A stretch of DNA of 64,000 bases from Salsipaludibacter sp963735045 (lineage in GTDB: Bacteria; Actinomycetota; Nitriliruptoria; Nitriliruptorales; Nitriliruptoraceae), in assembly GCA_963735045.1 (NCBI GenBank), contig CAVTIZ010000003.1, positions 372,001 through 436,000 of the forward strand, given 5' to 3'. Positions 55,391-63,558 of this stretch are shown here, piece by piece; the first letter of the stretch is position 1; the number at the start of each line of letters is the position of its first letter. The notes below the pieces were generated by a model. It had not been told where the DNA came from. It did no database searches and was given only the letters and a program-made list of their open reading frames with translations. A program made the translations under genes and the position numbers.

Positions 55391-56506
55391 TCATGCCGGT
55401 GGCATTCGTCCCGGAGCCGCTGCGCCGGCGGGCACGGCGTCGGACGGCCAGCGCCTGCGCGACACCCGCGACAGCTTGGTCAGCAGGTTCATCGCGACCG
55501 GGTCGGACTCACCGGGTCGGGCCTCGACCAGCCCCGCGTCGATGACCCCCTTCATCCACTCCTCGCCGCGCTCGGTGCGCACCAGGGTCAGGGTCCAGTT
55601 GTCGTCGGCGCCGATGCCGCCGGTGGAGATGTCGGCGTGCTCGGCGGCGAAGTCCGGGCACAGCTTGCACCCGGGCCGGGTGTGGGGATGGAACAGCTTG
55701 AGCGGCAGTTCCTCGTAGGACCCGTCGCGCAGCCACACCATGTAGCGGCCCTTGATGTTGACCTTGACGACGTCGTCGATGCTGATGCCATGGTCGGCAA
55801 GGACCTGCTTCTGGCCGTCGTAGGTGAACGTCTTGGAGCACAGCAGCCCGATCGTCAACGCGATCCTGCGCAGGTACTTGTTGACGCCGTAGGCCGGCAG
55901 GGAGCCGTTGATGGACGACTGGCAGGACATGCCGACCAGGGCCAGGTTGGTCAGGCCGGCGTCCTCGGCGTCGGCCATCGCCAGGGGGTTGGCCGAGTAG
56001 GTGTAGCGCGACCCGGCCGTGGCCAACACGCCGGCGCGGTCGGTGACCAGGGCCGGCTCGGAGTCGAACGGTCCTCGCTTGTCCACGATCGCCGACGTCA
56101 GGGCGCCGTCGATCATGCCGTTGTCCAGCCCCCAGATCAGCAGCTGGGACACCAGCCCGCCGTCCTGTCCTGCCTCGTGGATCCCCTCGTCGGTCGCCCG
56201 GGTCAGCAGGATCGACCGGGTGATGCCGTAGACCTCGTCGGTCTCGCGCGGACGCCCGAACAGGACCTCGTCCAGGTCCGACTCCCAGTTGCGGAAACGC
56301 GGGCACGCCCGGGTGCAGATGTCGCATCCGCGGTCACCGATCGTGCACTGGTCGTAGGCGTGGCCCTCGCCGACCTGGACCGGGAAGTAGTCGTCGGTGT
56401 AGCCCAGGACGTCCCGGGGGCAGGCCATCACGCAGGCCGCGCAGCCCGTGCACAGTCCGGTGTCGACCACCTCGTGGTACAGCTCGCGCCAGTGCACGTC
56501 GCCCAT
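55391..56506 (-). CDS. Coenzyme F420 hydrogenase/dehydrogenase beta-subunit-like iron-sulfur flavoprotein
   Basis: 371 residues of the FrhB/FdhB type. Cysteines 19, 22, 25 and 29 (CTGCAACVMAC) form a 4Fe-4S motif; Cys54, 61, 64 and 68 (CTIGDRGCDICTRAC) supply a second cluster. The FrhB domains follow, with QDGGLVSQLL, VGMSCQSSING and GCKLCPDFAAEHADIS. Relatives move electrons between ferredoxin, FAD and F420. It lies 32 bases after the fused E1 dehydrogenase gene, which is unexpected company. Confidence 0.88.
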   Translation of the reverse strand: MGDVHWRELYHEVVDTGLCTGCAACVMACPRDVLGYTDDYFPVQVGEGHAYDQCTIGDRGCDICTRACPRFRNWESDLDEVLFGRPRETDEVYGITRSILLTRATDEGIHEAGQDGGLVSQLLIWGLDNGMIDGALTSAIVDKRGPFDSEPALVTDRAGVLATAGSRYTYSANPLAMADAEDAGLTNLALVGMSCQSSINGSLPAYGVNKYLRRIALTIGLLCSKTFTYDGQKQVLADHGISIDDVVKVNIKGRYMVWLRDGSYEELPLKLFHPHTRPGCKLCPDFAAEHADISTGGIGADDNWTLTLVRTERGEEWMKGVIDAGLVEARPGESDPVAMNLLTKLSRVSRRRWPSDAVPAGAAAPGRMPPA

Positions 56507-56538
56507 GTCGGGTCCTCCCCGGCAGCCTGCAGCGCAGA

Positions 56539-58737
56539 CTAGGCGCCGACCACGGTGGTGGCCGACGCGACGATGTCGTCCACGCCCAGCAGGACGTGGT
56601 CGGCGGCCGGACCGATCGGGACGTAGGAATCGTGGCTGGCGACGCTGGCCAGTCCGCCCGACCAGCCGGTGGTGGCGAGGTGGGCGACCACCGCGTCGGC
56701 GATGCCGCCACCGGTGGCGCGGGCCTCGTCGGCGACCAGCACCGCGTCGCAGCCCGCGACCGCGTCGCGAACCGCCGCCAGTGGCAGCGGGGACAGCCAT
56801 CGCAGGTCCACCACCCGAGCCGCGATGCCGCGCCGGGACAGCAGCCGCGCGGCTCGCCGAGACAGGTGCACGCCGTTGCCCCAGGTCACGATCGCGAGGT
56901 CGCCGGCCGCCGGGTCGTGGATCCCGAGCTCACCCGGCAGCAGCACGTGGTCGTCGGCGGGCCAGCCGGCCAGCCACGCGTCGTCGCCGGTCTCGTGCAG
57001 GTCGCGCCGGTGGTACAGGGCGATCGGTTCCAGCACCACCACGACGTCGCCGTCGGTGGCGGCCATGGCCAGCGCCGCCCGCAGCATCCCGACCGCGTCG
57101 TCGGCGCGGGACGGCACCGCCAGGCGCAGGCCGGGGATGTCACGCAGGGCGCCGATCGCGTTGTCGTTGTGGAAGTGCCCGCCGAACCCCTCCTGGTAGG
57201 CCAGGCCGGCCACACGCAGCACCATCGGCGTGGCGAAGGCGCCCGCGGAGAAGAACCGGGTCGACGCCGCCTCGCCCCGGAGCTGGTCCAGGGCGTTGTG
57301 GAGGTAGGCGAGGTACTGGACCTCCGGGACGGGCAGCAGCCCCAGCAGTCCGGCGCCCTGGGCGGTGCCCAGGATCGTGGTCTCGTCCAGCAGGGTGTCG
57401 AACACCCGGGCGCGGCCGAAGCGGTCCTGCAGCCCCTTGGTCACGCCGTAGACACCGCCCTTGTGCCCGACGTCCTCGCCGAACGCCAACGTGCCGGGAC
57501 GCGCGGCCAGCTGTTCGTGGAGGGTCGCGGTGATGGCCTGGGCCAGGGTCATCGGGGTCCCCGGCGCGGGCCGGTCCGGGTCGTCGTCGGCCACGGCGGT
57601 CCTGGTGGCCTCGACGGCCGCGGCCCGCACGACGTCGGGCCGGTGGGGCGCGAGTGGGGCCATGACCTCCTCGGCCGACCCCAGCAGGACGTGGTCGCCG
57701 GCCCGGTCGACCAGGTCGTCCAGGTGCGCGGCGGTCGTGTCCAGGATGGCACCAACCTCCGTGTCGGCCACCAGGCCCAGGGCCCGCAGGCGAGTGACGG
57801 CGGCCACCAGCGGGTCCCGGTCGAGGTCGTCGAGGATCTCGCGCCGGGTCCGGTAGGCCGCCTCCACGTCGCTGCCGGCGTGCCCGCCGAGTCGGACCGT
57901 CGGCAGGCGCAGCACGGCTGGGCGGCGCTGGGAGCGGACCTGGTCGACGGCGGCACCGACCGTGGCCCAGACCGCGTCGACGGGTCCCTCCGCATCGTGG
58001 AAGGCCAGTCCGGGGAGGTGGCCCAGCGAGTCCGCGATCCAGCGGGTGGGTGTCGGGACCGAGATGCCACGGCCGTTGTCCTCGACCACCAGCAGGAACG
58101 GGACCGGGTTGCCGTGTCGGTGGGCCCACCTCGCGGCCGTCAGCGCCGACAGGGTCGTGGCGTGGTTGGCCGACGCGTCGCCCACGCTGGCGACCACGAT
58201 CGCGTCGGGCGGGATGGGCGCGGTCGCGTCGAGCCGAGCGGCGCGCGACAGCATCGCGGCCATCCCGACCGCCTTGGGGGGATGCGAGCCGATCGTGGAG
58301 GTCTGGGGCAGGATCCAGGTGTCGGGATCGCCCCACACCTTGTGGCGGCCCCCGGACGCCACGTCGGTGGCGCCGGCCACGAGGCTGGTGACGGTCGCCG
58401 CCAGGACGTCGTGGTCGGGGTCGGGATGGGTGCGGGACTTGGCCATGACCAGCCCGCCGTCGCGGTAGTGCAGCAGGCACGGGTCGGTGCGGCGCAGGTG
58501 GGCACCCACCACGGCCGTCAGTTCGTGACCAGCCGACGAGATCGTGTAGAAGCCGATCCCCGCGGCCCGCAGGTGGCGGCCCGCGACGTCCAGCAGGCGC
58601 GATCGCACCATGTCGGTGACCAGGTCCCGGGCCCGGTCGGCGTCCAGCCCCGGCGGTGGGGCCACGTCGACGGGCGCGACCGCGTCCTCGAGGCTGGCCC
58701 GCAGACGTTGGACGGACGTCGACACGGTGTCGGGCAC
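56539..58737 (-). CDS. Fused alpha-beta E1 component of a thiamine-dependent 2-oxoacid dehydrogenase
   Basis: 732 residues. The N-terminal half is E1-alpha-like, with YHYRDGG-like LLHYRDGGLVMAKS, and a TPP motif GDASANHATTLSAL followed by VVEDNGRGIS. The C-terminal half is E1-beta-like: GTLAFGEDVGHKGGVYGVT, DTLLDETTILG, RFFSAGAFATPMVLR. Such fusions decarboxylate branched-chain or related 2-oxoacids. No E2 or E3 gene is nearby. GTG 58737 is the likely start. It follows the enoyl-CoA hydratase gene by 58 bases. Confidence 0.88.
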   Translation of the reverse strand: MPDTVSTSVQRLRASLEDAVAPVDVAPPPGLDADRARDLVTDMVRSRLLDVAGRHLRAAGIGFYTISSAGHELTAVVGAHLRRTDPCLLHYRDGGLVMAKSRTHPDPDHDVLAATVTSLVAGATDVASGGRHKVWGDPDTWILPQTSTIGSHPPKAVGMAAMLSRAARLDATAPIPPDAIVVASVGDASANHATTLSALTAARWAHRHGNPVPFLLVVEDNGRGISVPTPTRWIADSLGHLPGLAFHDAEGPVDAVWATVGAAVDQVRSQRRPAVLRLPTVRLGGHAGSDVEAAYRTRREILDDLDRDPLVAAVTRLRALGLVADTEVGAILDTTAAHLDDLVDRAGDHVLLGSAEEVMAPLAPHRPDVVRAAAVEATRTAVADDDPDRPAPGTPMTLAQAITATLHEQLAARPGTLAFGEDVGHKGGVYGVTKGLQDRFGRARVFDTLLDETTILGTAQGAGLLGLLPVPEVQYLAYLHNALDQLRGEAASTRFFSAGAFATPMVLRVAGLAYQEGFGGHFHNDNAIGALRDIPGLRLAVPSRADDAVGMLRAALAMAATDGDVVVVLEPIALYHRRDLHETGDDAWLAGWPADDHVLLPGELGIHDPAAGDLAIVTWGNGVHLSRRAARLLSRRGIAARVVDLRWLSPLPLAAVRDAVAGCDAVLVADEARATGGGIADAVVAHLATTGWSGGLASVASHDSYVPIGPAADHVLLGVDDIVASATTVVGA

Positions 58738-58795
58738 GGACGCGCCTTTCGGGGTCTGGCGGACCGGGGTGGGTCCGTGGGCGACCGAACCTGCG

Positions 58796-59497
58796 TCAGC
58801 CCAGGAACGCACGCATGTCGTCGATGTCGGCCTCGAGGCCGGCCAGGACGGTCTCGGCCGCGGGGCCGCGCAGGCGCTGCTTGGTCGCGGCGTAGCCGGC
58901 CGGGGGCAGTTCGGCGAGCCGACGTGCCACGGCGAGGGCGCGGTCGTGCACCTGGTCGAGCGGGAGGCGCTCGTCGGCGTAGCCCACGTCCACGGCGGTC
59001 ACCGGGTCGACCCGGCGGCCCTGGAGCACGAGGTCGTCGAGGCGGTCGGCCGCGACGTTGGCGCGGGCCAGGGCCAACCCGAACCCCGGCATGGTCATGT
59101 TGATCTGGGTCTCGGTGAGCCCCCACGCGAACTCGCCGTCGGCCGCCACCGCGTGGTCACAGGCCATGGCCAGCATGGTCCCGGCCGCCAGCGCGTGCCC
59201 GGTCGCGGCGCACACCGTCGGACGCGGCTCGGTCCAGATCCGCATCAGCGCCTGGCCGAAGACCACCAGGAGGTCGGCGACCCCGTCCTCGTCGGCCGCC
59301 GCCATGTACTTCAGGTCCAGCCCCGCGGTCAGGATGCCCTCGCGGCCGGTGATGACGAACGCCCGGACGTCGTCGGCCGCCTCGTCGAAGGCCGCCAGCA
59401 GTTCGCGGAAGCGGTTGGGGTCCAGCGCGTTCTTCGCCCCGTCGTCCAACGTCAGGACGGCGATGTGGTCCTCGGTGACGGCGACCTGCAGGCTCAT
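58796..59497 (-). CDS. Enoyl-CoA hydratase/isomerase family protein
   Basis: 233-residue crotonase-fold protein: VAVTEDHIAVLTLDDGAKNAL, oxyanion-hole segment AGLDLKYMA, and the second oxyanion region ATGHALAAGTMLAMACDH. The usual catalytic glutamates of hydratases are not evident at their expected place, so isomerase or another crotonase activity is possible. It is the first gene of the minus-strand operon and starts 37 bases downstream of a -10-like TAGCAT beside a G-rich tract. Confidence 0.86.
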   Translation of the reverse strand: MSLQVAVTEDHIAVLTLDDGAKNALDPNRFRELLAAFDEAADDVRAFVITGREGILTAGLDLKYMAAADEDGVADLLVVFGQALMRIWTEPRPTVCAATGHALAAGTMLAMACDHAVAADGEFAWGLTETQINMTMPGFGLALARANVAADRLDDLVLQGRRVDPVTAVDVGYADERLPLDQVHDRALAVARRLAELPPAGYAATKQRLRGPAAETVLAGLEADIDDMRAFLG

Positions 59498-59539
59498 GGC
59501 GGACCTCGGGACCGGTGGGCGGCGGGTCGTCCGATGCTA

Positions 59540-59640
59540 ACCCCACCCACCCCACCCGGCCGCCCGACCCGACCCCCCACCACCCGCCCGACCCCCCCAC
59601 CACCCGCCCGACCCCCCGGCTCCACACGCCGGCCCCCCCG
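59540..59640 (-). promoter_or_regulatory. G-quadruplex-prone tract upstream of the enoyl-CoA hydratase operon (G-rich on minus strand)
   Basis: On the minus strand, runs of three to seven guanines recur at short intervals (a GGGTCGGGCGGGTGGTGGGG-like unit occurs at least twice). The tract ends directly at the minus-strand -10-like TAGCAT. It mirrors the tract at 59980-60034. Confidence 0.6.
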
Positions 59641-59660
59641 GTGTCGAACGGCCGAACCAC

Positions 59661-59944
59661 GCGACCGTGGGCGTCCTGGCCGGTATGCCGGCCGAATCAC
59701 CCCCGGTGGCGTCGGTGGCGCCGCCCGGAGGACGACGCGACCGTGGGCGTCCTGGCCGGTATGCCGGCCGAATCGCGCCCGGTGGCGTCGGTGGCGCAGC
59801 CCGGAGGACGACGCGACCGTGGGCGTTCTGGCCGGTATGCCGGCCGAATCGCGCCCGGTGGCGGTGGTCGCGCCCATGTCCCGGGCGAGCGTGAGGGTTC
59901 CGGCCGGTATGTCGGCGAAATCGCGCCCGGTGGCGTTCGACGGG
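59661..59944. repeat. Four tandem repeats of 72-76 bp, each with a GGCCGG-TATG-CCGGCC-type hairpin
   Basis: Units begin near 59661, 59737, 59813 and 59885 (periods 76, 76 and 72). Units 1-3 are nearly identical: GCGACCGTGGGCGTCCTGGC, the inverted repeat GGCCGGTATGCCGGCC, a GAATCGCGCCCGGTGGCG segment and a GCCCGGAGGACGAC end. Unit 4 is degenerate (GGCCGGTATGTCGGCG). No spacers separate them. Confidence 0.85.
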
Positions 59945-59979
59945 CGGGCTGGTCTGCCGGGGGGGGCGGTGGAGGAGGC

Positions 59980-60043
59980 TGGGGGTGGGGGTTGGGAGTG
60001 GGGGTGGGGGCGGGGGTTGGGAGTGGGGGTGGGGTCGTACGAT
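59980..60043 (+). promoter_or_regulatory. G-quadruplex-prone tract and -10 box before the zinc-ribbon protein
   Basis: Bases 59980-60034 contain about ten G-runs of three to five, with a tandem GGGGGTTGGGAGTGGGGGTG unit. TACGAT (60038-60043) follows within four bases, 32 bases before ATG 60075. The tract covers the normal -35 position, and only a poor -35 (TTGGGA, 60017-60022) is visible. Confidence 0.65.
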
Positions 60044-60074
60044 CGGGGCGTTGCCTCGAGGTGGACGGACACGG

Positions 60075-60569
60075 ATGGTGATGGACCCGCCGCGAACGGC
60101 GAGCCGGGCACCGCTGACAGGTCGGGAGCGACTGTGGGTGCTGGTGGCCTCGGTGGCGCCGATCCTGGTCGCGATGGCCGTGCTGTCGCCGTTCGTGGTG
60201 CTGGGCGAGGCGACCGGCGCCGAGCTGGTCGCGGCCGGGCTGGTGTACGGCGGGCTGGTCGCGTTGGCAGCCGGGTTCGTGGCCTACGACCGCCTCCAGG
60301 CGCGGCAGTGCCCACGGTGCACGACCCGCAACCCCCGCGACGCCGAGCGCTGCGCCACGTGCGACTACGACCTCGCCGAGCGTCCACGATGGCGCTGTCC
60401 GGAGGGCCATGTCCGGTTGGACCCGGGGATGTGCGACTGCGGTCGCCGACTCCAACGGGTCGAGACACCACGTGGGATCGGTCGCGAGGTCCGGGGCATG
60501 CTGCGCGTCGGCGCCTGGATGCTGGCGTTCCTGTTGATCGTGGGGCTGGTGCTCAACCAGATCGGCTGA
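60075..60569 (+). CDS. Two-helix membrane protein with internal double zinc ribbon
   Basis: 164 residues. A first hydrophobic stretch (about 20-70, probably two helices: LWVLVASVAPILVAMAVLSP and LVAAGLVYGGLVALAAGFVA) precedes two zinc-ribbon-like modules (CPRC...CATC and CPEGH...CDCG, residues 78-125). A last helix (AWMLAFLLIVGLVLNQIG) ends the protein. I do not recognise the family. GAGGTGG at 60058-60064 is 10 bases before the ATG; a second in-frame ATG is at 60081. Confidence 0.7.
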   Translation: MVMDPPRTASRAPLTGRERLWVLVASVAPILVAMAVLSPFVVLGEATGAELVAAGLVYGGLVALAAGFVAYDRLQARQCPRCTTRNPRDAERCATCDYDLAERPRWRCPEGHVRLDPGMCDCGRRLQRVETPRGIGREVRGMLRVGAWMLAFLLIVGLVLNQIG

Positions 60570-60608
60570 GGCAGGCCCCACGGGTCGCCAGCCGGGGCAC
60601 GGCTCAGC
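60565..60608. terminator. Hairpin across convergent stops (zinc-ribbon protein / dCMP deaminase)
   Basis: GCTGAG (60565-60570) pairs with CTCAGC (60603-60608), and inside it GCCCC (60575-60579) pairs with GGGGC (60594-60598). Both stop codons lie in the outer arms. Confidence 0.55.
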
Positions 60609-61176
60609 GGGAGCCGTCCACCTCGACGGGCTGGAACAGGTCCAGCGTCGGCATCTGGTCGAGGCCGTCGAGCAGGCGGACGCGCACGTCGGAGGTCAGC
60701 AGGAACTCGCGGGTGTCGTCCCAGCCGTCGTAGCGACCGCCCGCCGCCACGACCTCGCCCAGGCCGGAGTTGGCGATCAGCTTGGCACAGCCGAAGCAGG
60801 GCGCGCCGGTGCAGTACAGGGTGGCGTTGGCGCGGTCGGAGGGCGAGGAGAACAGCAGGGCGTTGGCCTCGGCGTGGATCGCGATGCACTGGCTGTAGTC
60901 GTGGCCCTGCGGGGTGTCCGACAGCGCCCGCGGACAGGCTCCGTCCATGCAGTGGGGGTGGCCCGAGGGAGCGCCGTTGTAGCCCGTGGAGACGATCCGG
61001 CGGTCGCCCGCCACGATGACCGCACCGTGCTTCCGCCGCAGGCAGGTGGCCCGGGTCGCCGTCGCCCGGGCGAGGTCGAGGAAGTAGGCGTCCCAACTCT
61101 GCCGCTGCCCGCCGTGCCCGTCCCCGGTCGACGTCGGTCCACCATCGTCGTCCGCGGATGGCGTCGATGGGCTCAC
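60604..61176 (-). CDS. Deoxycytidylate (dCMP) deaminase family protein
   Basis: 190-residue zinc deaminase that turns dCMP into dUMP for thymidylate synthesis. The catalytic motif is HAEANAL with the proton-shuttling glutamate; the zinc cysteines are in GAPCFGCAK. Upstream are RKHGAVIVAGDRRIVSTGYN and CPRALSDTPQGHDYSQC, typical of the ComEB/dCMP deaminase type. The ATG at 61176 overlaps the ferredoxin-like gene's stop. Confidence 0.9.
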   Translation of the reverse strand: MSPSTPSADDDGGPTSTGDGHGGQRQSWDAYFLDLARATATRATCLRRKHGAVIVAGDRRIVSTGYNGAPSGHPHCMDGACPRALSDTPQGHDYSQCIAIHAEANALLFSSPSDRANATLYCTGAPCFGCAKLIANSGLGEVVAAGGRYDGWDDTREFLLTSDVRVRLLDGLDQMPTLDLFQPVEVDGSR

Positions 61177-61568
61177 TGGGGCGGCACGGGCGGGATCATG
61201 CCCGGGGGCAGCGCATCCCGACCCTGCAGGGGGGACAACTCGAACTCGGGTTCGCCGATGCGCAGGAACTCGACCGGCTCCTCGTCACGGAGGTGCTGTT
61301 CGACGATCTGCTCGACGTCGTCGACCGTCACCCCGCCGTACCAGACGTCGTCGGGCGCGACGTACATCACCGGCCCCACCATGCACGGTTCCAGGCAGAA
61401 CGACGCGACCACCTTGACGTCGTCGAGGCCGTGGGCGCCCGAGAACTCGCGCACCAGTTCGAACACGTCACCACCCCCCCGGGGGAGGCAGGACGGCCGG
61501 GGATGGGCCTCGTCCCGCTGGTTGACACACACGAACACGTGCTTGCGAGGCTTGCCGGCTCGGGCCAT
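61173..61568 (-). CDS. Thioredoxin-like [2Fe-2S] ferredoxin
   Basis: 131-residue thioredoxin-fold ferredoxin. Cys14 and Cys27 (C-x12-C) with Cys58 and Cys62 (C-x3-C in FCLEPC) are the four cluster ligands of this family. The HVFVCVNQRDEAHPRPSC start is characteristic, and a Pro-rich tail follows. It probably serves as an electron carrier for an unidentified partner. It overlaps the dCMP deaminase gene by four bases. Confidence 0.88.
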   Translation of the reverse strand: MARAGKPRKHVFVCVNQRDEAHPRPSCLPRGGGDVFELVREFSGAHGLDDVKVVASFCLEPCMVGPVMYVAPDDVWYGGVTVDDVEQIVEQHLRDEEPVEFLRIGEPEFELSPLQGRDALPPGMIPPVPPQ

Positions 61569-61720
61569 GGACGTGGGTCTCCGGGTGGCGGGCTGAGGCG
61601 TCGCCGACGACGATACCGAGCAGCGACCGTGCCGGACAGGGCCACCCGCCCACGCCCGGATCCGGAAGCCTGGACGGCGTCGCGGCGTTGTCCCGGACCC
61701 GATCGCGAGCAGGACATCCC

Positions 61721-62206
61721 ATGACCCGTGCACGGCCCAGGACCCATCGTCGCGACGACGACCCCGACGCCACCGCCGCGATCCCCGAGCGTGCGGACGT
61801 CGACGCGGCCGTGGCCCGCATCCTCGCGCGCGCCGACGACGGCCGGCGTCGTGTCGCCGTGGTCGGCCTGTCGGACCAGCCGTCACGCAGCAGCCACGGC
61901 GTCGCCAGGGCGCTGCAGGCGCACGGGTGGGACGTCGTGCCGGTCAACCCCGACATCGACGCCGCCCTGGGCGTCCCCGCCGTGGACGCGTTGGCCGACG
62001 TCGAGGGCCACATCGACCTCGTCGACGTCTTCCGGCGGGCCGAGCACCTCCCCGGGGTCGCCGCGGAGGCCGCTGCCGTGGGGGCCACCGCGGTGTGGAA
62101 CCAGTTGGGGCTGCGCAGCGCCGAGGCGGCGGCGATCGCGAGCGAGGCCGGCATGGACTACGTCGAGGACCGGTGCCTGAAGATCGAGATCGCGCGACGT
62201 CGCTGA
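61721..62206 (+). CDS. CoA-binding (YccU-like) protein
   Basis: 161-residue Rossmann-fold protein: VAVVGLSDQPSRSSHGVARAL binds the CoA/nucleotide, followed by GWDVVPVNPDIDAALGVPAV, DLVDVFRR and WNQLGLRSAEAAAIASEAGM. Function is not established, though members bind CoA. ATG 61721 follows AGCAGGAC; an in-frame ATG is 33 bases upstream. Confidence 0.88.
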   Translation: MTRARPRTHRRDDDPDATAAIPERADVDAAVARILARADDGRRRVAVVGLSDQPSRSSHGVARALQAHGWDVVPVNPDIDAALGVPAVDALADVEGHIDLVDVFRRAEHLPGVAAEAAAVGATAVWNQLGLRSAEAAAIASEAGMDYVEDRCLKIEIARRR

Positions 62207-62287
62207 CCCCTCGCCGCGATGACCGCCGCCCAGCCGCTCAACCCGCCCGGCCCACGGACCCCGCCACGACCGACCGCCAGGAGCACC

Positions 62288-62515
62288 GTGACCCCGTCGA
62301 CCCGTCGCCGTGCCCGCGCCCGGGCGTGGTGGCCGCTCGGGCTGGTGCTGGTGTTGGGCGCCGTCCTGGTGCTGGGGCACTGGGGTGTGCTCGGCATGGC
62401 CGAGTGGGTCGAGGTCCTCGTTCGCATCGTCTTCGTCATGGCCGTGGCAGCGTGGATCATCGGCGACTTCCTGCGCCTCCTGGTGTGGTGGTTCTGGACC
62501 AGGCAACAGCGGTGA
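62288..62515 (+). CDS. Small two-helix membrane protein
   Basis: 75 residues: a basic N-terminus (STRRRARARAWW) and two hydrophobic helices (PLGLVLVLGAVLVLGHWGVL and VLVRIVFVMAVAAWIIGDFL), ending in RQQR. I do not recognise a family. GTG 62288 was chosen because AGGAG (62279-62283) is well placed; ATG 62219 would add 23 Pro-rich residues without a ribosome-binding site. Confidence 0.65.
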   Translation: MTPSTRRRARARAWWPLGLVLVLGAVLVLGHWGVLGMAEWVEVLVRIVFVMAVAAWIIGDFLRLLVWWFWTRQQR

Positions 62516-62530
62516 CCGACGACGGCCGAT

Positions 62531-62998
62531 TCAGTCCTCCGCGACGTCGGTGACCCGTCCACCGGAGCGGGTGACCAGCACGTCGGGTGACAGGGCGAAG
62601 ACACTGTCGGGGGTGCCGGCGGCCGCCCACACGACGTCGTGGCCCAACAGGTCCGGGTCCACCAGTGTCGGCAGCGGTGACGGGTGGCCGAACGGGGGCG
62701 TCCCGCCGATGGCGAAGCCGGTCGCGGAGCGGACGAGGTCGGCGTCGGCCCGCACGACCCGGTGCGCGCCCAGGGCCGTCGCGACCTTCGTGGTGTCGAC
62801 GCGGTTGGCGCCCGAGGTCAGCACCAGCACCGGCTCGTCGTCGCCGGAGAAGACCAGCGACTTGACGATCTGGGCCACGTCGCACCCGACGGCGGCGGCC
62901 GCGTCGGCCGCGGTGCGGGTCCCCGACGGGAAGCGGCGGACGGTCACCTCGGACGGATCGTCGAGTGCGGCGAGGAAGCGCGTGGTGGCGTCGGCCAT
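62531..62998 (-). CDS. YbaK/EbsC-type aminoacyl-tRNA deacylase
   Basis: 155 residues of the YbaK/ProX fold, which hydrolyses mischarged tRNAs such as Cys- or Ala-tRNAPro. CDVAQIVKSLVFSGDDEPVL carries the conserved lysine, and AIGGTPPFGHPSPLPTLVD is the family GGxxPFG motif. GGAG is just upstream of the ATG at 62998. It lies between a small membrane protein (plus strand) and TspO. Confidence 0.9.
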   Translation of the reverse strand: MADATTRFLAALDDPSEVTVRRFPSGTRTAADAAAAVGCDVAQIVKSLVFSGDDEPVLVLTSGANRVDTTKVATALGAHRVVRADADLVRSATGFAIGGTPPFGHPSPLPTLVDPDLLGHDVVWAAAGTPDSVFALSPDVLVTRSGGRVTDVAED

Positions 62999-63033
62999 GG
63001 GATCTCCGGTCGTGGGGCCCTGCGGGGGTCGGG

Positions 63034-63558
63034 TCAGCGCAGGGCCGGGTTGAGCACCCAGATCGCGATGGTCAGGGCGGTCGCGAAGGTGACCCACGCC
63101 GCGTACGGGACCATCAGCCACGCGGCCACCCGATCGACCGGGCGGAACACCGCGATGGTCCACACCACCAACCCGAGCAGCACCACGATCACGGCGGCAG
63201 CCAGGGTCACCTGCTGCAGGTTGAAGAACACCGGTGTCCAGGCGGCGTTGAACACCAGTTGGATCGTCCACAGGGTCAGCCCGGGGCCCCACCCGGCGCG
63301 CTGCCACACCCGCCATGCCGCGACGGCGATCACGGCGTACAGGACGGTCCACACGGGCCCGAACACCCATGGTGGCGGCGCCCAGGCGGGTGTCGTCAGC
63401 CGGTCGACGTAGAAGCCCTGGATGTCGTCGCCCTGCAACAGCACGGCCACGGCGGCGGCGCCGAAGGACATCGCGAGGAAGCCGGCCAGCGCGAGCCAGC
63501 GGGCACGGGTCGAGGTGCTCGTGGTGCGATCATCGGCGGTGTCCGGGTGGGGGGTCAT
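63034..63558 (-). CDS. tspO: TspO/MBR family protein
   Basis: 174-residue tryptophan-rich sensory protein with five predicted membrane helices. Family motifs are PAWAPPPWVFGPVWTVLYAV and WTIQLVFNAAWTPVFF. It binds porphyrins and is linked to oxidative and light stress in bacteria. The ATG at 63558 overlaps the upstream gene by four bases (ATGA), so translation of the two is probably coupled. Confidence 0.9.
   Translation of the reverse strand: MTPHPDTADDRTTSTSTRARWLALAGFLAMSFGAAAVAVLLQGDDIQGFYVDRLTTPAWAPPPWVFGPVWTVLYAVIAVAAWRVWQRAGWGPGLTLWTIQLVFNAAWTPVFFNLQQVTLAAAVIVVLLGLVVWTIAVFRPVDRVAAWLMVPYAAWVTFATALTIAIWVLNPALR

Larger units (their letters stand above)
59498..60074. other. 577-bp gene-free divergent promoter region with repeats
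   Basis: Between the enoyl-CoA hydratase start (59497, minus) and the zinc-ribbon protein start (60075, plus). In order it holds a minus-strand -10-like TAGCAT (59534-59539), a C-rich tract, four tandem repeats, a G-rich tract and a plus-strand -10-like TACGAT (60038-60043). Frames are open across it, but the 76-base period puts each repeat in a different frame, so I judge it non-coding. Confidence 0.7.

Noticed and set aside
59661..59944. CRISPR array
   Set aside because: The units are directly adjacent 72-76 bp tandem copies with no unique spacers of constant length, and no cas gene is in the window.
59515..60081. A 188-codon plus-strand frame through the repeat region
   Set aside because: Successive 76-bp repeats are read in different frames, the product is Arg/Pro-rich, and there is no start signal. 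The region looks non-coding.
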